Origin: Peptoniphilus stercorisuis
Lineage (GTDB): Bacteria; Bacillota; Clostridia; Tissierellales; Peptoniphilaceae
DNA length: 64,000 nucleotides
Direction of reading: 5' to 3'
NCBI RefSeq assembly: GCF_017874395.1
Contig: NZ_JAGGLJ010000002.1
Span: forward strand, 62,001-126,000
Shown: positions 7,232-16,480 of the stretch, in pieces
How positions within the stretch are numbered: position 1 is the stretch's first letter
Layout: every line of letters starts with the position of its first letter
Notes under the pieces: generated by a model
Databases searched by the model: none
Told to the model about the DNA's origin: nothing
What the model saw: only the letters and a program-made list of their open reading frames with translations
Translations under genes and position numbers: made by a program

Positions 7232-8008
7232 ATGGAAATATTAGTATGTATTAAAGAAGTGCCTGATGATTCAGTTCAAATAAAACTAAATGTAGAGACA
7301 CAACAACCAGACTTAAAAGATATAACACCGGTTGTAAATGCCTTTGATACTTATGCTTTAGAAATGGCTACACGCCTTAAAGAAGAAGTAGAAGGAAATG
7401 TTACAGTAGTATCAATTGGTTCTGAGGAAGTTAAAAATTCTCTTAAAAACTGTCTTGCAGTTGGAGCTGATGAAGCATATTTAGTTAAAGAAGATAATGT
7501 AGAACAATATGATTCATTAAAAATTGCTAAAAAACTTGCTGAAGCTGTTAAAAATATAGAAGAAGCTCGTGGAAAGAAATTTGATGCTATATTCTGTGGT
7601 AAAGAAACTACAGATCATGCAACAAGTCAAGTTCCTGTAATGCTTGCAGATGAATTAGGTCTTGGAGTTATGAGCAATATCATAGATATTAAAAAACTTG
7701 AAGATTCTATTGAAGCAAAACAAGAATTAGACGAAGGATATCGTGTATATGAAGGAAAACTTCCAGTAGTTATTTCTGTAAATAAACCAAACTACGATCC
7801 ACGTTACCCAACTATTAAAAGTAAAATGCAAGCTAGAAAAAAACCTATTGAAGAACTTGCTGTTGAATTTAATAGTGATGATTTAATTAAAGTAGTTAAA
7901 ATTTACGAACCAGCTAAAAGAGCTGCAGGAGTAAAAATTAACGAAGAAGCTGTTGAAGATACTGTTGCTAAAGCAATGGAAATAATGGCAGAAGCAAAAA
8001 TATTTTAG
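7232..8008 (+). CDS. etfB: electron transfer flavoprotein beta subunit
   Basis: A 258-residue EtfB. It opens with the family signature (MEILVCIKEVPD...), has VVNAFDTYALEMA, and carries the GKETTDHATSQVPVMLADELG block that contributes to nucleotide binding. EtfB binds AMP in ordinary Etfs and the bifurcating FAD in the anaerobic type. Neighbouring anaerobic dehydrogenases favour the bifurcating type, but I cannot decide this from sequence alone. EtfA follows after 12 bp with its own AGGAGG. Confidence 0.93.
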   Translation: MEILVCIKEVPDDSVQIKLNVETQQPDLKDITPVVNAFDTYALEMATRLKEEVEGNVTVVSIGSEEVKNSLKNCLAVGADEAYLVKEDNVEQYDSLKIAKKLAEAVKNIEEARGKKFDAIFCGKETTDHATSQVPVMLADELGLGVMSNIIDIKKLEDSIEAKQELDEGYRVYEGKLPVVISVNKPNYDPRYPTIKSKMQARKKPIEELAVEFNSDDLIKVVKIYEPAKRAAGVKINEEAVEDTVAKAMEIMAEAKIF

Positions 8009-8020
8009 GAGGTTTTCAAG

Positions 8021-9013
8021 ATGAGTTTTACTAATGGAAAAGATATAATGGTCTTTGTGGAAACCAACGAAAATGAACCAGTAAAAGCAGCTTTAGAAGT
8101 TATTGCTAAGGCAAGTGAACTAGCAAAAGCAGAAAGTGTAAATTTAGTTGGATTACTATTAGGATCAAATACTGATGAAGCAGCAAAAATTTGTGCAGCA
8201 TCTGGTGTAAATAAAATCGTAATTGTAGAAGAAGATAGTGAAAATGTAGAAGTAATTGGTAATATTGTAGCTGAAATGGCTAAAAAATATGATCCATCAC
8301 TTTTATTAATGGGATCAACTCTTGCTGGTAAAGATATAGCAGCAGAAGTTGCTAAAAAATGTGAAACTGCATGTGTTACAGATGTTATAAACATTGCTGA
8401 AGGTGAAGAAGGACTAACATTTACAGCACCTGTTTATGGTGGAACACTTTTAAATGATGTAGTTATTACAAATGATTCACTAAAAATGGCATCAGTTAGA
8501 CCTGGATCATTTAAGAAAAATGAACTAGATGAGTCTTTAAGTGCTGAAATAGTTAAAGAAGAAGTAGAAGAAATAAAAGATCTAAAAACTATAATTAAAG
8601 AAACTATTGCAGAAGTAGGAGAATCAGTAAACCTTGAAGAAGCTGAAATAGTTGTAGTTGGAGGACGTGGAATGGGATCAAAGGAAAACTTTGAACTTAT
8701 TCATGAACTTGCAAAAGTATGTGGCGGTGTAGTTGGTGGAACAAGACCAGTAACAGAAGAAGACTGGATTTCTCGTTCACAACAAGTTGGTCAATCAGGT
8801 AAAATAATTACACCAAAACTTTATATAGGAGCAGGAGTAAGTGGAGCTATACAACATTTATCTGGTATATCAGGTTCAGATTATATTGTAGCAATCAATA
8901 AAGATGAAGATGCTCCAATCTTTGAAATCGCTGATGTAGGAATTGTAGGAGATGCAATGAAAGTGCTTCCTCTTATGATTGAAGCGATTAAAAAAATCAA
9001 AGAAGAAAACTAA
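8021..9013 (+). CDS. etfA: electron transfer flavoprotein alpha subunit
   Basis: A 330-residue EtfA, partner of the preceding EtfB. The N-terminal half is the nucleotide-binding-like fold. The C-terminal half is the FAD domain, with VGGRGMGSKENFELI, GGTRPVTEEDWISRSQQVGQSG and the signature YIGAGVSGAIQHLSGI...DYIVAINKD. There is no N-terminal ferredoxin domain, unlike LctC of Acetobacterium, so any link to ferredoxin would rely on the flavins alone. It is the last gene of the four-gene operon and is followed by a terminator. Confidence 0.95.
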   Translation: MSFTNGKDIMVFVETNENEPVKAALEVIAKASELAKAESVNLVGLLLGSNTDEAAKICAASGVNKIVIVEEDSENVEVIGNIVAEMAKKYDPSLLLMGSTLAGKDIAAEVAKKCETACVTDVINIAEGEEGLTFTAPVYGGTLLNDVVITNDSLKMASVRPGSFKKNELDESLSAEIVKEEVEEIKDLKTIIKETIAEVGESVNLEEAEIVVVGGRGMGSKENFELIHELAKVCGGVVGGTRPVTEEDWISRSQQVGQSGKIITPKLYIGAGVSGAIQHLSGISGSDYIVAINKDEDAPIFEIADVGIVGDAMKVLPLMIEAIKKIKEEN

Positions 9014-9131
9014 TTAAATAACAAAAGTACGCAAATCCATTTAAAATCTAATTAAAATAATAAAAATTAATTTATTTAGACATTTAGATAATTAACAAAC
9101 ATACTAAAACAAAACAAACAAACTTTAAAAG

Positions 9132-9162
9132 AAGGTTTAGCAAGAGGCTAGACCTTTTTTTA
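9132..9162 (+). terminator. terminator of glcD-bcd-etfBA operon
   Basis: A 10-bp stem AAGGTTTAGC / GCTAGACCTT (one G-U pair) with a 5-base loop is followed by seven T's. Confidence 0.88.
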
Positions 9163-9250
9163 ATGGGAAATTCTAGAGATAATTTAAGTTTAGACTTTTT
9201 TATTTAATATTAGAAATATAAGGTATAATAGTAAAATAGGAGTTGATAAT

Positions 9251-11908
9251 TTGAAAAAAAGATTACTTATTATAGATGGATCATCTTTATTTTTTAGAGC
9301 TTTTTATGCTCTACCATTATTAAAAACGAAAAAAGGTTTATATACAAATGCAATATATGGCTTTGTAATGATGCTTGAAAATGCAATTGAAAAAATAGAT
9401 CCTTCAAATGTAGTAGTGTGTTTTGATATGAAGGGAAAAACTTTTAGAAATGATATATATGGTGATTATAAGGGAACTAGACAAAAGACACCATCAGAAC
9501 TTGAGCAACAGTTTCCATTAGTAAGAGATATTCTAAAAATGATGAATATAAAAGTTTTAGAATCTCCAGTATATGAAGCAGATGATATTGCAGGTACACT
9601 TTCTAAAAAGGCTTCTGAAGAAGGATATGAAACTTATTTATTAACAGGAGATAAGGACTATTATCAACTTGTAGATGAAAATACTAAGGTGCTTTTAACT
9701 AGAAAGGGAATTAAAGAAATGGATGTAATTTCTGTTGAAAGTATTAAAGAGGACTTTGGTATTACTCCAGAGCAATTTATTGATTTAAAAGGGCTTATGG
9801 GCGATAATTCAGATAATATTCCAGGTGTTCCAGGTGTTGGTGAAAAAACTGGACTTAAACTTATTCATCAATTTGAAACTATGGAAAATCTATATGATCA
9901 TGTAGATGAGGTATCTGGAAAAAAATTAAAAGAAAAATTAAATGACAATAAAGCTCAGGCTTTTATGAGTAAAAAACTAGGTACTATTGTAAGAAATGTG
10001 CCTATTGATGAAGAAATAGAAGATTTTAAAAAGCAAGAATATGATTTTGAAAATTTATCAAATATGTATAGAGAGTTTGAATTTAATTCTCTTTTAGATA
10101 GACTTCCAAGTGAGTATCATAAAGAAGAAATAGCAATGTCTTCTGAGGAGAATTTTGTTTGGGATGATTTAGAAATAGATGAAATTATTAAAAATATTAA
10201 ATCTAAAAAGTCATTTTCTTTTAAAATAATTACTGATGGAAAAATTTATGAAAATGTAGAACCTCTATATCTAGTGCTTAAAGCAAAAGATGAAAATCCA
10301 AATTTTATTAAACTTAATAATAGTGAAGATTTATTGAAATTCAGAGAGATTTTTGAAGCTGAAGAAATAGAAATCTTAGGACATTCTTTAAAGGAAGATT
10401 TAATTACTTTATTACATTTAGGTATAGATTTTAAAAATATTGCTCATGATTCTATAATTGCTGAGTATTTATTAAATTCAACTCAATCTGATTATGATAT
10501 AAATAATCTGACAAATGCTTATTTTTCAAGAGGATATAAAGATGAAGAAGAGCTTCTTGGAAAGGGCAAAAAGAAAAAAGGATTTAAAGATTTAAGTGAA
10601 GAAGAGTTAAAGACTTATTTTGCTTTTTATTTAAATGCTATTTATAAATTAAGAGAAGTGCAAATTAATAAAATAATAGAACAGGAAATGACAGAATTAT
10701 ACTATGAGGTGGAACTTCCTTTAGTTGAGGTATTAAGTTCTATGGAACTTATTGGTATAAATACTAAAGAGTCAGTTTTAGATGAAATAGGATTAAGTCT
10801 TAATGATAAAATAAAAGATTTAGAAGAAAAGATATATGCTGAGTCAGGGGAAGAGTTTAATATAAATTCTCCGAAAAAACTTGGAGAAATACTTTTTGAA
10901 AAGATGGGTTTTCCAGTTATTAAAAAGACTAAGACAGGATATTCAACAGCAGCAGATGTACTTGAAAAGTTAAAAGGTCATGGAGAAATTGTCGATTATG
11001 TATTAGAGTATAGAAAACTTACTAAGTTAAAATCAACTTATGTAGATGGTTTAAAAGAGCTTATTAATAAGGATACAGGAAGAATTCATTCTCATTTTAA
11101 TCAAACTGTTACATCAACTGGAAGAATATCTTCAACTGAACCAAATCTTCAAAATATACCTATTAGAACAGAAGAGGGAAGACTTATTAGAAAATCTCTT
11201 TTAGCTTCTGAAGATCATTTATTAGTAGATGCAGATTATTCTCAAATTGAACTTAGAGTACTTGCAGATTTATCTAAGGACAAAAATATGATTGATGCAT
11301 TTTTAGATGATGATGATATTCACGCAAGGACTGCATCTGAAGTATTTAAAGTGCCTCTTGATGAAGTGACATCACTTTTAAGATCTCAAGCTAAGGCTGT
11401 TAATTTCGGAATAGTATATGGTATTTCTGATTATGGTCTTTCTCAAAATCTAAATATTCCAAGAAAAGAAGCAGGAACTTATATAGATAATTATTTAGAG
11501 CATTATTCAGGTATTAAAGACTATATGGATGAAGAGATTAAAAAGGGTAAAGAAATAGGATATGTAAAAACTATTCTAAATAGAAGAAGATATATTCCTG
11601 AATTAAATGCCAAAAACTTTAATATTAGATCCTTTGGTGAAAGAGTAGCACTTAATACTCCAATACAAGGATCTGCTGCAGATATAATAAAAATAGCAAT
11701 GGTTAAAGTTTATAAATCCCTTAAAGAAAATAATTTAAAATCTAAATTAATACTTCAAATTCACGATGAGCTTATAGTTGATGCTGATAAGAATGAAGTT
11801 AAGGAAGTAGAAAAATTAATGAAAGACTTAATGGAAAATGCTGTAAAGATGGATATTCCATTAAAAATAGATATGCAAGTGGGAAGTAGTTTATATGAAA
11901 CAAAGTAA
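9251..11908 (+). CDS. polA: DNA polymerase I
   Basis: An 885-residue PolA. Residues 1-290 form the 5'-3' exonuclease (DYYQLVD, GLMGDNSDNIPGVPGVGEKT). Residues about 300-470 are the 3'-5' exonuclease fold but lack the DxE metal ligands, so proofreading is probably absent, as in Bacillus and Taq enzymes. The polymerase domain has motif A DADYSQIELR near 660, the O-helix RSQAKAVNFGIVYG near 711, and motif C QIHDEL near 836. The start is TTG at 9251 behind AGGAG. A TATAAT lies at 9224. coaE overlaps the 3' end by 14 bp, so the two are co-transcribed. Confidence 0.96.
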   Translation: MKKRLLIIDGSSLFFRAFYALPLLKTKKGLYTNAIYGFVMMLENAIEKIDPSNVVVCFDMKGKTFRNDIYGDYKGTRQKTPSELEQQFPLVRDILKMMNIKVLESPVYEADDIAGTLSKKASEEGYETYLLTGDKDYYQLVDENTKVLLTRKGIKEMDVISVESIKEDFGITPEQFIDLKGLMGDNSDNIPGVPGVGEKTGLKLIHQFETMENLYDHVDEVSGKKLKEKLNDNKAQAFMSKKLGTIVRNVPIDEEIEDFKKQEYDFENLSNMYREFEFNSLLDRLPSEYHKEEIAMSSEENFVWDDLEIDEIIKNIKSKKSFSFKIITDGKIYENVEPLYLVLKAKDENPNFIKLNNSEDLLKFREIFEAEEIEILGHSLKEDLITLLHLGIDFKNIAHDSIIAEYLLNSTQSDYDINNLTNAYFSRGYKDEEELLGKGKKKKGFKDLSEEELKTYFAFYLNAIYKLREVQINKIIEQEMTELYYEVELPLVEVLSSMELIGINTKESVLDEIGLSLNDKIKDLEEKIYAESGEEFNINSPKKLGEILFEKMGFPVIKKTKTGYSTAADVLEKLKGHGEIVDYVLEYRKLTKLKSTYVDGLKELINKDTGRIHSHFNQTVTSTGRISSTEPNLQNIPIRTEEGRLIRKSLLASEDHLLVDADYSQIELRVLADLSKDKNMIDAFLDDDDIHARTASEVFKVPLDEVTSLLRSQAKAVNFGIVYGISDYGLSQNLNIPRKEAGTYIDNYLEHYSGIKDYMDEEIKKGKEIGYVKTILNRRRYIPELNAKNFNIRSFGERVALNTPIQGSAADIIKIAMVKVYKSLKENNLKSKLILQIHDELIVDADKNEVKEVEKLMKDLMENAVKMDIPLKIDMQVGSSLYETK

Positions 11909-12500
11909 GGTAGTTGGATTAACTGGAAGTATTGCAACGGGAAAGTCTGCTGCAAGTAATATTATAAAGTCTTTAGGATATGATTTAATTGATGCAGATA
12001 AAATAGCAAGAGAGATAATCAATGATGAAGATATTATAAAAAATATTAAAGAAAACTTTGGTGAAGATATATATATTAATAACAATCTTAATCGTGAGAA
12101 ACTTGGCAAAATCATATTTGAAGATAGTGAGAAAAGAAAAATTTTAAATGAAATAACTCATCCTAAAATATATAGCAAGATTAAGGCATATATAATAGAA
12201 GGAAAAAGTGAAATTATATTTTTAGATATACCACTTTTAATAGAAACTTTAAGTGATATTGAAAAATATGATTTACATTTAGATGAAATATGGTTAATAT
12301 ATGTAAATAGAGAAACTCAGATAAAAAGGCTAATGGAAAGAGATAATATAGACTATGATTATGCCTTAGAGAAAGTATCATCACAAATGTCTGTAGAAGA
12401 TAAATTGTCTTATGCAGATGTAGTTATAGATAATTCTTTAACTAAAGAAGATTTAGAAGAAAAAATAAAAAAAGAATTATCAAATTTTAAAAGGAGATAA
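11895..12500 (+). CDS. coaE: dephospho-CoA kinase
   Basis: A 201-residue P-loop kinase catalysing the last step of coenzyme A synthesis, ATP-dependent 3'-phosphorylation of dephospho-CoA. It shows the Walker A GLTGSIATGKS at the N-terminus, DADKIAREI for substrate binding, and a lid with RETQIKRLMERD. It overlaps the end of polA in a different frame, implying translational coupling. The polA-coaE pairing is common in Firmicutes. Confidence 0.95.
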   Translation: MKQSKVVGLTGSIATGKSAASNIIKSLGYDLIDADKIAREIINDEDIIKNIKENFGEDIYINNNLNREKLGKIIFEDSEKRKILNEITHPKIYSKIKAYIIEGKSEIIFLDIPLLIETLSDIEKYDLHLDEIWLIYVNRETQIKRLMERDNIDYDYALEKVSSQMSVEDKLSYADVVIDNSLTKEDLEEKIKKELSNFKRR

Positions 12501-12507
12501 TGAAGAA

Positions 12508-13011
12508 ATGAAAGAAGATCCCAGTTCGGGTAGTTTAAGAATCAAAAAAACTATATTAAAAGTAATTGTACTTATAGTTTTAGCTTTTGGACTTATAGGA
12601 TGTAGTAATGAAGAGCTAGAAAATAATTTATATAATTTAAAGACATCAAGTATAAAATCAGAGCAAAATGTCAATAATATATTAGCCTCTTTATCTTATC
12701 CTAAGGAGTATGAATATAGTAATGTTGAGATTTTATCAAGAAATGATTCTAGTGTTTTAAAGGTATATTTAAAAGAAAATGTACCAAATAACAATAGAGA
12801 TTTTTTTGAAAATGCAGTTGTGCTATTTTCTTTAGTAGATGATGTAGATTCAATTAGTTTTGTATCAGAAAAACGAAATGAAATTTTAGACAGTCATAGA
12901 AGAGAAGATATAGATATTTTACTAGGTGAAAAATATAGTTTAGATACGAGAAAAATTGGGGAAAACAAAGAAAATTTCAATAAATATCTAAGTATTAAAG
13001 AGAGGAGCTAA
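12508..13011 (+). CDS. lipoprotein, DUF4825-like (paralogue 1)
   Basis: A 167-residue membrane-anchored lipoprotein. A basic N-terminus and hydrophobic core end in the lipobox FGLIGC, with Cys32 as the lipidated residue. The mature domain (about 50-165) shares a common pattern with the protein encoded at 13108: NNIxxSLxYxKxY, then a VYLxEN, an FFxxAV block and a REDxDxLL block. It resembles DUF4825 proteins of unknown function. It lies 7 bp after coaE, with GGAGA inside the coaE end. Its stop codon forms the loop of the terminator. Confidence 0.75.
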   Translation: MKEDPSSGSLRIKKTILKVIVLIVLAFGLIGCSNEELENNLYNLKTSSIKSEQNVNNILASLSYPKEYEYSNVEILSRNDSSVLKVYLKENVPNNNRDFFENAVVLFSLVDDVDSISFVSEKRNEILDSHRREDIDILLGEKYSLDTRKIGENKENFNKYLSIKERS

Positions 13012-13025
13012 GCTCTTCTTTTTTT
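13001..13025 (+). terminator. terminator overlapping stop codon
   Basis: The 8-bp stem AGAGGAGC / GCTCTTCT (one G-U) has the TAA stop codon of the upstream gene (13009-13011) as its 3-base loop, followed by a T run. Confidence 0.85.
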
Positions 13026-13107
13026 ATATAAACTTTTAACTTTTAACTTTTAATTTTAAATTGTTTATTTAATATAAAGATATATAATATTTGTAAGGGA
13101 GGTATTT

Positions 13108-13617
13108 ATGAAAAAGAATAATAAAAAAATAGTATTATTACTATTAGTACTTACTATTAGTTTTACAATATTAGTTGGTTGTTCAAAAAAAGAAAATAAT
13201 AATATTAATAATGAAGCTAATGTAGAGGAGAATATTAATAATGAAGATATATATTCTAATAAAACAGAATATGTAGGAGATAGTAGTAAGGTAGTTGGAA
13301 TTGTTTCAAGTTTAGATTATTCAAAAAACTATACATATAATAGTATAGAGATCATCTCAGAAGAAAAGCCTTATGGATTAGTAGTGTATTTAGATGAAAA
13401 TTCACCAAGTGAAGAAAAAGACTTTTTTAATCAAGCAGTAGCTACATTTGCACTAATTGAAAATTTAGACAATTTAAAATATTCTTTAATGGATAATAAA
13501 GATATTATTGAAGAGTTTAATAGAGAAGATGTAGATCTTATATTAAGAGAAAATGGAGAAAAATCTTTAGAGGAGATTTCTCAAGATAAATCTGAGATAG
13601 ATAAATATATAAATTAA
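13108..13617 (+). CDS. lipoprotein, DUF4825-like (paralogue 2)
   Basis: A 169-residue lipoprotein with lipobox ILVGC (Cys25), then an Asn-rich linker (about 28-55). The domain starting TEYVGDSSKVVGIVSSL matches the DUF4825 pattern, where a YxGDxSKV motif is followed by a PYGL strand. The C-terminal half mirrors its tandem neighbour at 12508, so the pair arose by duplication. This copy keeps the YVGD motif, which the first copy has lost. It has its own GGGAGG and its own terminator. No function is known. Confidence 0.78.
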   Translation: MKKNNKKIVLLLLVLTISFTILVGCSKKENNNINNEANVEENINNEDIYSNKTEYVGDSSKVVGIVSSLDYSKNYTYNSIEIISEEKPYGLVVYLDENSPSEEKDFFNQAVATFALIENLDNLKYSLMDNKDIIEEFNREDVDLILRENGEKSLEEISQDKSEIDKYIN

Positions 13618-13620
13618 AAG

Positions 13621-13646
13621 AAGATGTTTAAGACATCTTTTTTTTA
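13621..13646 (+). terminator. intrinsic terminator
   Basis: The 7-bp stem AAGATGT/ACATCTT with a 5-base loop is followed by a long T run. Confidence 0.85.
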
Positions 13647-13715
13647 TGAAACAATCTTGATATAATACAAATTATTATGATATGATTTAAAGGAAAATGT
13701 TTGCGAATGCTTGAT

Positions 13716-13742
13716 AAAAAAGAGTCCGAAGACATCTTTTTT
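13716..13742 (-). terminator. probable terminator of tRNA-Leu(GAG), bidirectional
   Basis: AAAAAAGAGT and AC-A-TCTTTTTT pair with one bulge around CCGAAG. On the minus strand it lies about 15 bp after the tRNA 3' end and has a T run. Confidence 0.55.
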
Positions 13743-13757
13743 ATAATATAAGGTGTG

Positions 13758-13843
13758 TGGTGCGGAAAAAGGGACTTGAACCCTCACACAAATTAATGCA
13801 CATGCCCCTCAAACATGCCTGTCTACCATTCCAGCATTTCCGC
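13758..13843 (-). tRNA. tRNA-Leu (anticodon GAG)
   Basis: The minus strand folds as an 86-nt tRNA with acceptor GCGGAAA/TTTCCGC, encoded CCA and T-arm GGGTTCAAGTCCC. The anticodon stem is CATGT/GCATG with loop TTGAGGG (anticodon GAG, reading CUU/CUC). The long variable arm marks it as leucine-specific. Confidence 0.93.
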
Positions 13844-14042
13844 AATATAAAAAATATTATACTATAAAGGTTTTTCAAATACCATAAAATTTTAATAATT
13901 ATTATTAAAATTGAGAGAAAATTTTAAATTAAACAATAAAATAACAATGTTTAATTGGTAGCTAAATGGCTATTTTTAGGGAAATAAATATGTTTTATAT
14001 TAGAAATATAATTTTACATTATGGGATTTTAAGTATATCCAA

Positions 14043-14071
14043 TATACAATAAGAAAAATAAGTGCTATAAT
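14043..14071 (+). promoter_or_regulatory. probable promoter of the rnf operon
   Basis: TATAAT at 14066-14071 is preceded at 17 bp by TATACA (14043-14048). The expected start near 14078 leaves a leader of about 58 nt before rnfC. Upstream, 13850-14040 is AT-rich with no gene. Confidence 0.5.
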
Positions 14072-14135
14072 TATATTCAGGCAATATTTTAAAAAAATAA
14101 ATATATTAGCAAATTTAATTAATGAGGTGAAGTTT

Positions 14136-15467
14136 ATGAGTTCAAGAAATCTCACTTTTTCCGTTGGTGGAGTGCACATGGACGAACATAAAACTTTAAC
14201 TGAGCATGTTCCAATTGAGGTTATGCCGGCTCCTAGTGTTGTATACATACCAATGAGTCAACACATAGGTGCGCCATGTAATCCAACTGTAGCAGTTGGG
14301 GATCAAGTTAAGGTTGGACAAGTAGTTGGAAATTCTGATGCATATATTTCTGCAGCAATACATTCTAGTGTATCTGGAACTGTAAAAGCAGTAGAAAAAA
14401 TGTACACTGCAGATGGAAGATATTGTGATTGTGTCATTATTGAAAGTGATGGCAAAGATGAAGCAGTAGAACCAGTTGCACTTAAGAATTACAAAGACGC
14501 GTCTATGGATGAAATCAAAGCTTTTGTTAAGGAAAAGGGTATTGTAGGTATGGGTGGAGCAGGATTCCCACTTCATGCAAAGTTATGGAATGAAGAACCT
14601 GTCTTAGATGAATGTATTCTAAATGGGGCAGAATGTGAACCATTCTTAACTTGTGACCATAGGATTATGTTAGAAAAAACAGAGGAAATTCTAGAAGGTC
14701 TAGAAATTTTCGCAAACTTTTATAACAAAGAAGTATCTTATATGGCAATTGAAGAAAATAAACCTGATGCGATTTCAAAGATGGAAGAAGCAATTAGTAA
14801 AAATCCAAAATGGAGTAATTTAAAAGTAGTAGGATGTCAAACTAAATATCCACAAGGAGATTCAAAGAGACTATCTGAGGCTGTAGTTAACAGAATTGTT
14901 CCACAAAATGGAGTAACAAATGATGTTGGAGTATTTTTAACAAATGTTGGTACTACACTTGCATTTTATGAAGCTCTTATTGAAGGAAAGCCTTCTTATG
15001 AAAGAGTTATAACAGTAAGTGGTGCTGGTATTACAACACCTAAAAATATTCTAGTAAGAATAGGTACTTCTGTAAAAGATATAATTGACTTTTGCGGTGG
15101 TATAAAGGACAACGCTATAGATATAGTATGTGGTGGACCAATGACAGGAAAATCTGTATTTGAACTAGTAAGTCCAATTACAAAGACAACTTCTGGAATT
15201 TTAGTATTAACAAATGAAGAAATCAATCCAGGAGAAGAGTCTCCATGTATTAGATGTTCAAGATGTATAGATCATTGTCCAGCAAATATTAATCCAACAG
15301 ATATAAATGCTGCTATATTAAAGGGTGAAGTTGATCTTTGTGGAGAACTTCATGCAGATCAATGTATGGCATGTGGAATCTGTTCTTTTGTATGTCCAGC
15401 TAATAGACATCTTACTTCATCAATAGCACTAGCTAAGCGTGAATTAAGATCAAAGGCTATGAAATAG
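14136..15467 (+). CDS. rnfC: Rnf complex subunit RnfC
   Basis: A 443-residue peripheral subunit of the Rnf ferredoxin:NAD+ oxidoreductase, the part that meets NADH. It has the NADH/FMN loop GMGGAGFPLHAKL (about residue 138), then NGAECEPFLTCDHR, a SLBB-type middle domain, and two [4Fe-4S] motifs near the C-terminus (CIRCSRCIDHCP about 371, CMACGICSFVCP about 410). The ATG at 14136 follows GAGGTGA. An in-frame GTG at 14127 overlaps that site. It is first in rnfCDGEAB, the usual clostridial order. Confidence 0.96.
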   Translation: MSSRNLTFSVGGVHMDEHKTLTEHVPIEVMPAPSVVYIPMSQHIGAPCNPTVAVGDQVKVGQVVGNSDAYISAAIHSSVSGTVKAVEKMYTADGRYCDCVIIESDGKDEAVEPVALKNYKDASMDEIKAFVKEKGIVGMGGAGFPLHAKLWNEEPVLDECILNGAECEPFLTCDHRIMLEKTEEILEGLEIFANFYNKEVSYMAIEENKPDAISKMEEAISKNPKWSNLKVVGCQTKYPQGDSKRLSEAVVNRIVPQNGVTNDVGVFLTNVGTTLAFYEALIEGKPSYERVITVSGAGITTPKNILVRIGTSVKDIIDFCGGIKDNAIDIVCGGPMTGKSVFELVSPITKTTSGILVLTNEEINPGEESPCIRCSRCIDHCPANINPTDINAAILKGEVDLCGELHADQCMACGICSFVCPANRHLTSSIALAKRELRSKAMK

Positions 15468-15478
15468 GAGGGTGAAAT

Positions 15479-16480
15479 ATGGAAAAAAATATTAAAAACA
15501 CAAATTCATTAAAAGCTAATGGGTTATATGTTTCACTAGCTCCTCACATTAATTCAAAAGACAGTGTTCAAAGAATAATGCTAGATGTAATAATAGCTCT
15601 TTTACCAGCTTTAATAGGAAGTATATATTTCTTTGGAATGCGTGCATTATTATTAAATGTTGTTTGTATAGCAACATGTATAATAAGTGAGTATGTATTT
15701 CAAAAATTAATGAAAAAAGATATTCAAATAATGGATTTATCTGCAGTAGTAACAGGAATGCTTATTGCATTTAACTTACCTGCAAATTTCCCAATATGGA
15801 TGGCAATTTTTGGATCTGCATTTGCAATTATTGTAATTAAAGAGTGTTTTGGAGGAATAGGTTGTAACTTTATGAATCCAGCATTAGGAGCTCGTGTAGT
15901 TTTAATGGCATCATGGGCTAAAAAAATGACAGACTATATTGGACCAGATGGAATGAGTGCTGCTACAAGTGCTGCAACAGCAGGAGTAGATGCAGTAAGT
16001 TCTGGTACACCATTACAAATTATAAAATCAGGTGCATATGAAGCACTACCAACTTTAAAGGATATGTTTGTAGGTAATATTTCTGGAGTAATTGGTGAAA
16101 CTTCAGCATTATTATTATTAATTGGTGGAATTTATTTAATAGTTAGAAAAGTAATCAACTGGAGAATACCAGCATTTTACTTTATATCAACAATTATTAT
16201 GTTATTTGTATTAAAAGTTCCAGCAAATATTATTCCTTATGAAATTTTTGGAGGAGGATTATTCTTAGGAGCATTCTTTATGGCTACTGACTATTCAACA
16301 TCTCCAATGAACAATAAAGGAAAAATTATCTTTGCAATTGGTTGTGGAGTTTTAACAGCAATTATTAGAGTTAAAGGATCTCTTCCAGAGGGAGTATCTT
16401 ATTCAATTTGTCTAATGAATGTTGCAACACCACTAATTGACAAACTTACAAAGACTCAAGCATATGGGGAGGCGAAATAA
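15479..16480 (+). CDS. rnfD: Rnf complex subunit RnfD
   Basis: A 333-residue, roughly ten-helix membrane subunit of Rnf. It binds FMN covalently. The SSGTPL segment near residues 172-177 matches the flavinylation site of the NqrB/RnfD family, with the Thr as attachment residue. Other conserved blocks are GCNFMNPALGARV and MATDYSTSPMN. rnfG starts immediately after the stop codon. No apbE (flavin transferase) gene is present in the window, so the modifying enzyme must be elsewhere. Confidence 0.95.
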   Translation: MEKNIKNTNSLKANGLYVSLAPHINSKDSVQRIMLDVIIALLPALIGSIYFFGMRALLLNVVCIATCIISEYVFQKLMKKDIQIMDLSAVVTGMLIAFNLPANFPIWMAIFGSAFAIIVIKECFGGIGCNFMNPALGARVVLMASWAKKMTDYIGPDGMSAATSAATAGVDAVSSGTPLQIIKSGAYEALPTLKDMFVGNISGVIGETSALLLLIGGIYLIVRKVINWRIPAFYFISTIIMLFVLKVPANIIPYEIFGGGLFLGAFFMATDYSTSPMNNKGKIIFAIGCGVLTAIIRVKGSLPEGVSYSICLMNVATPLIDKLTKTQAYGEAK

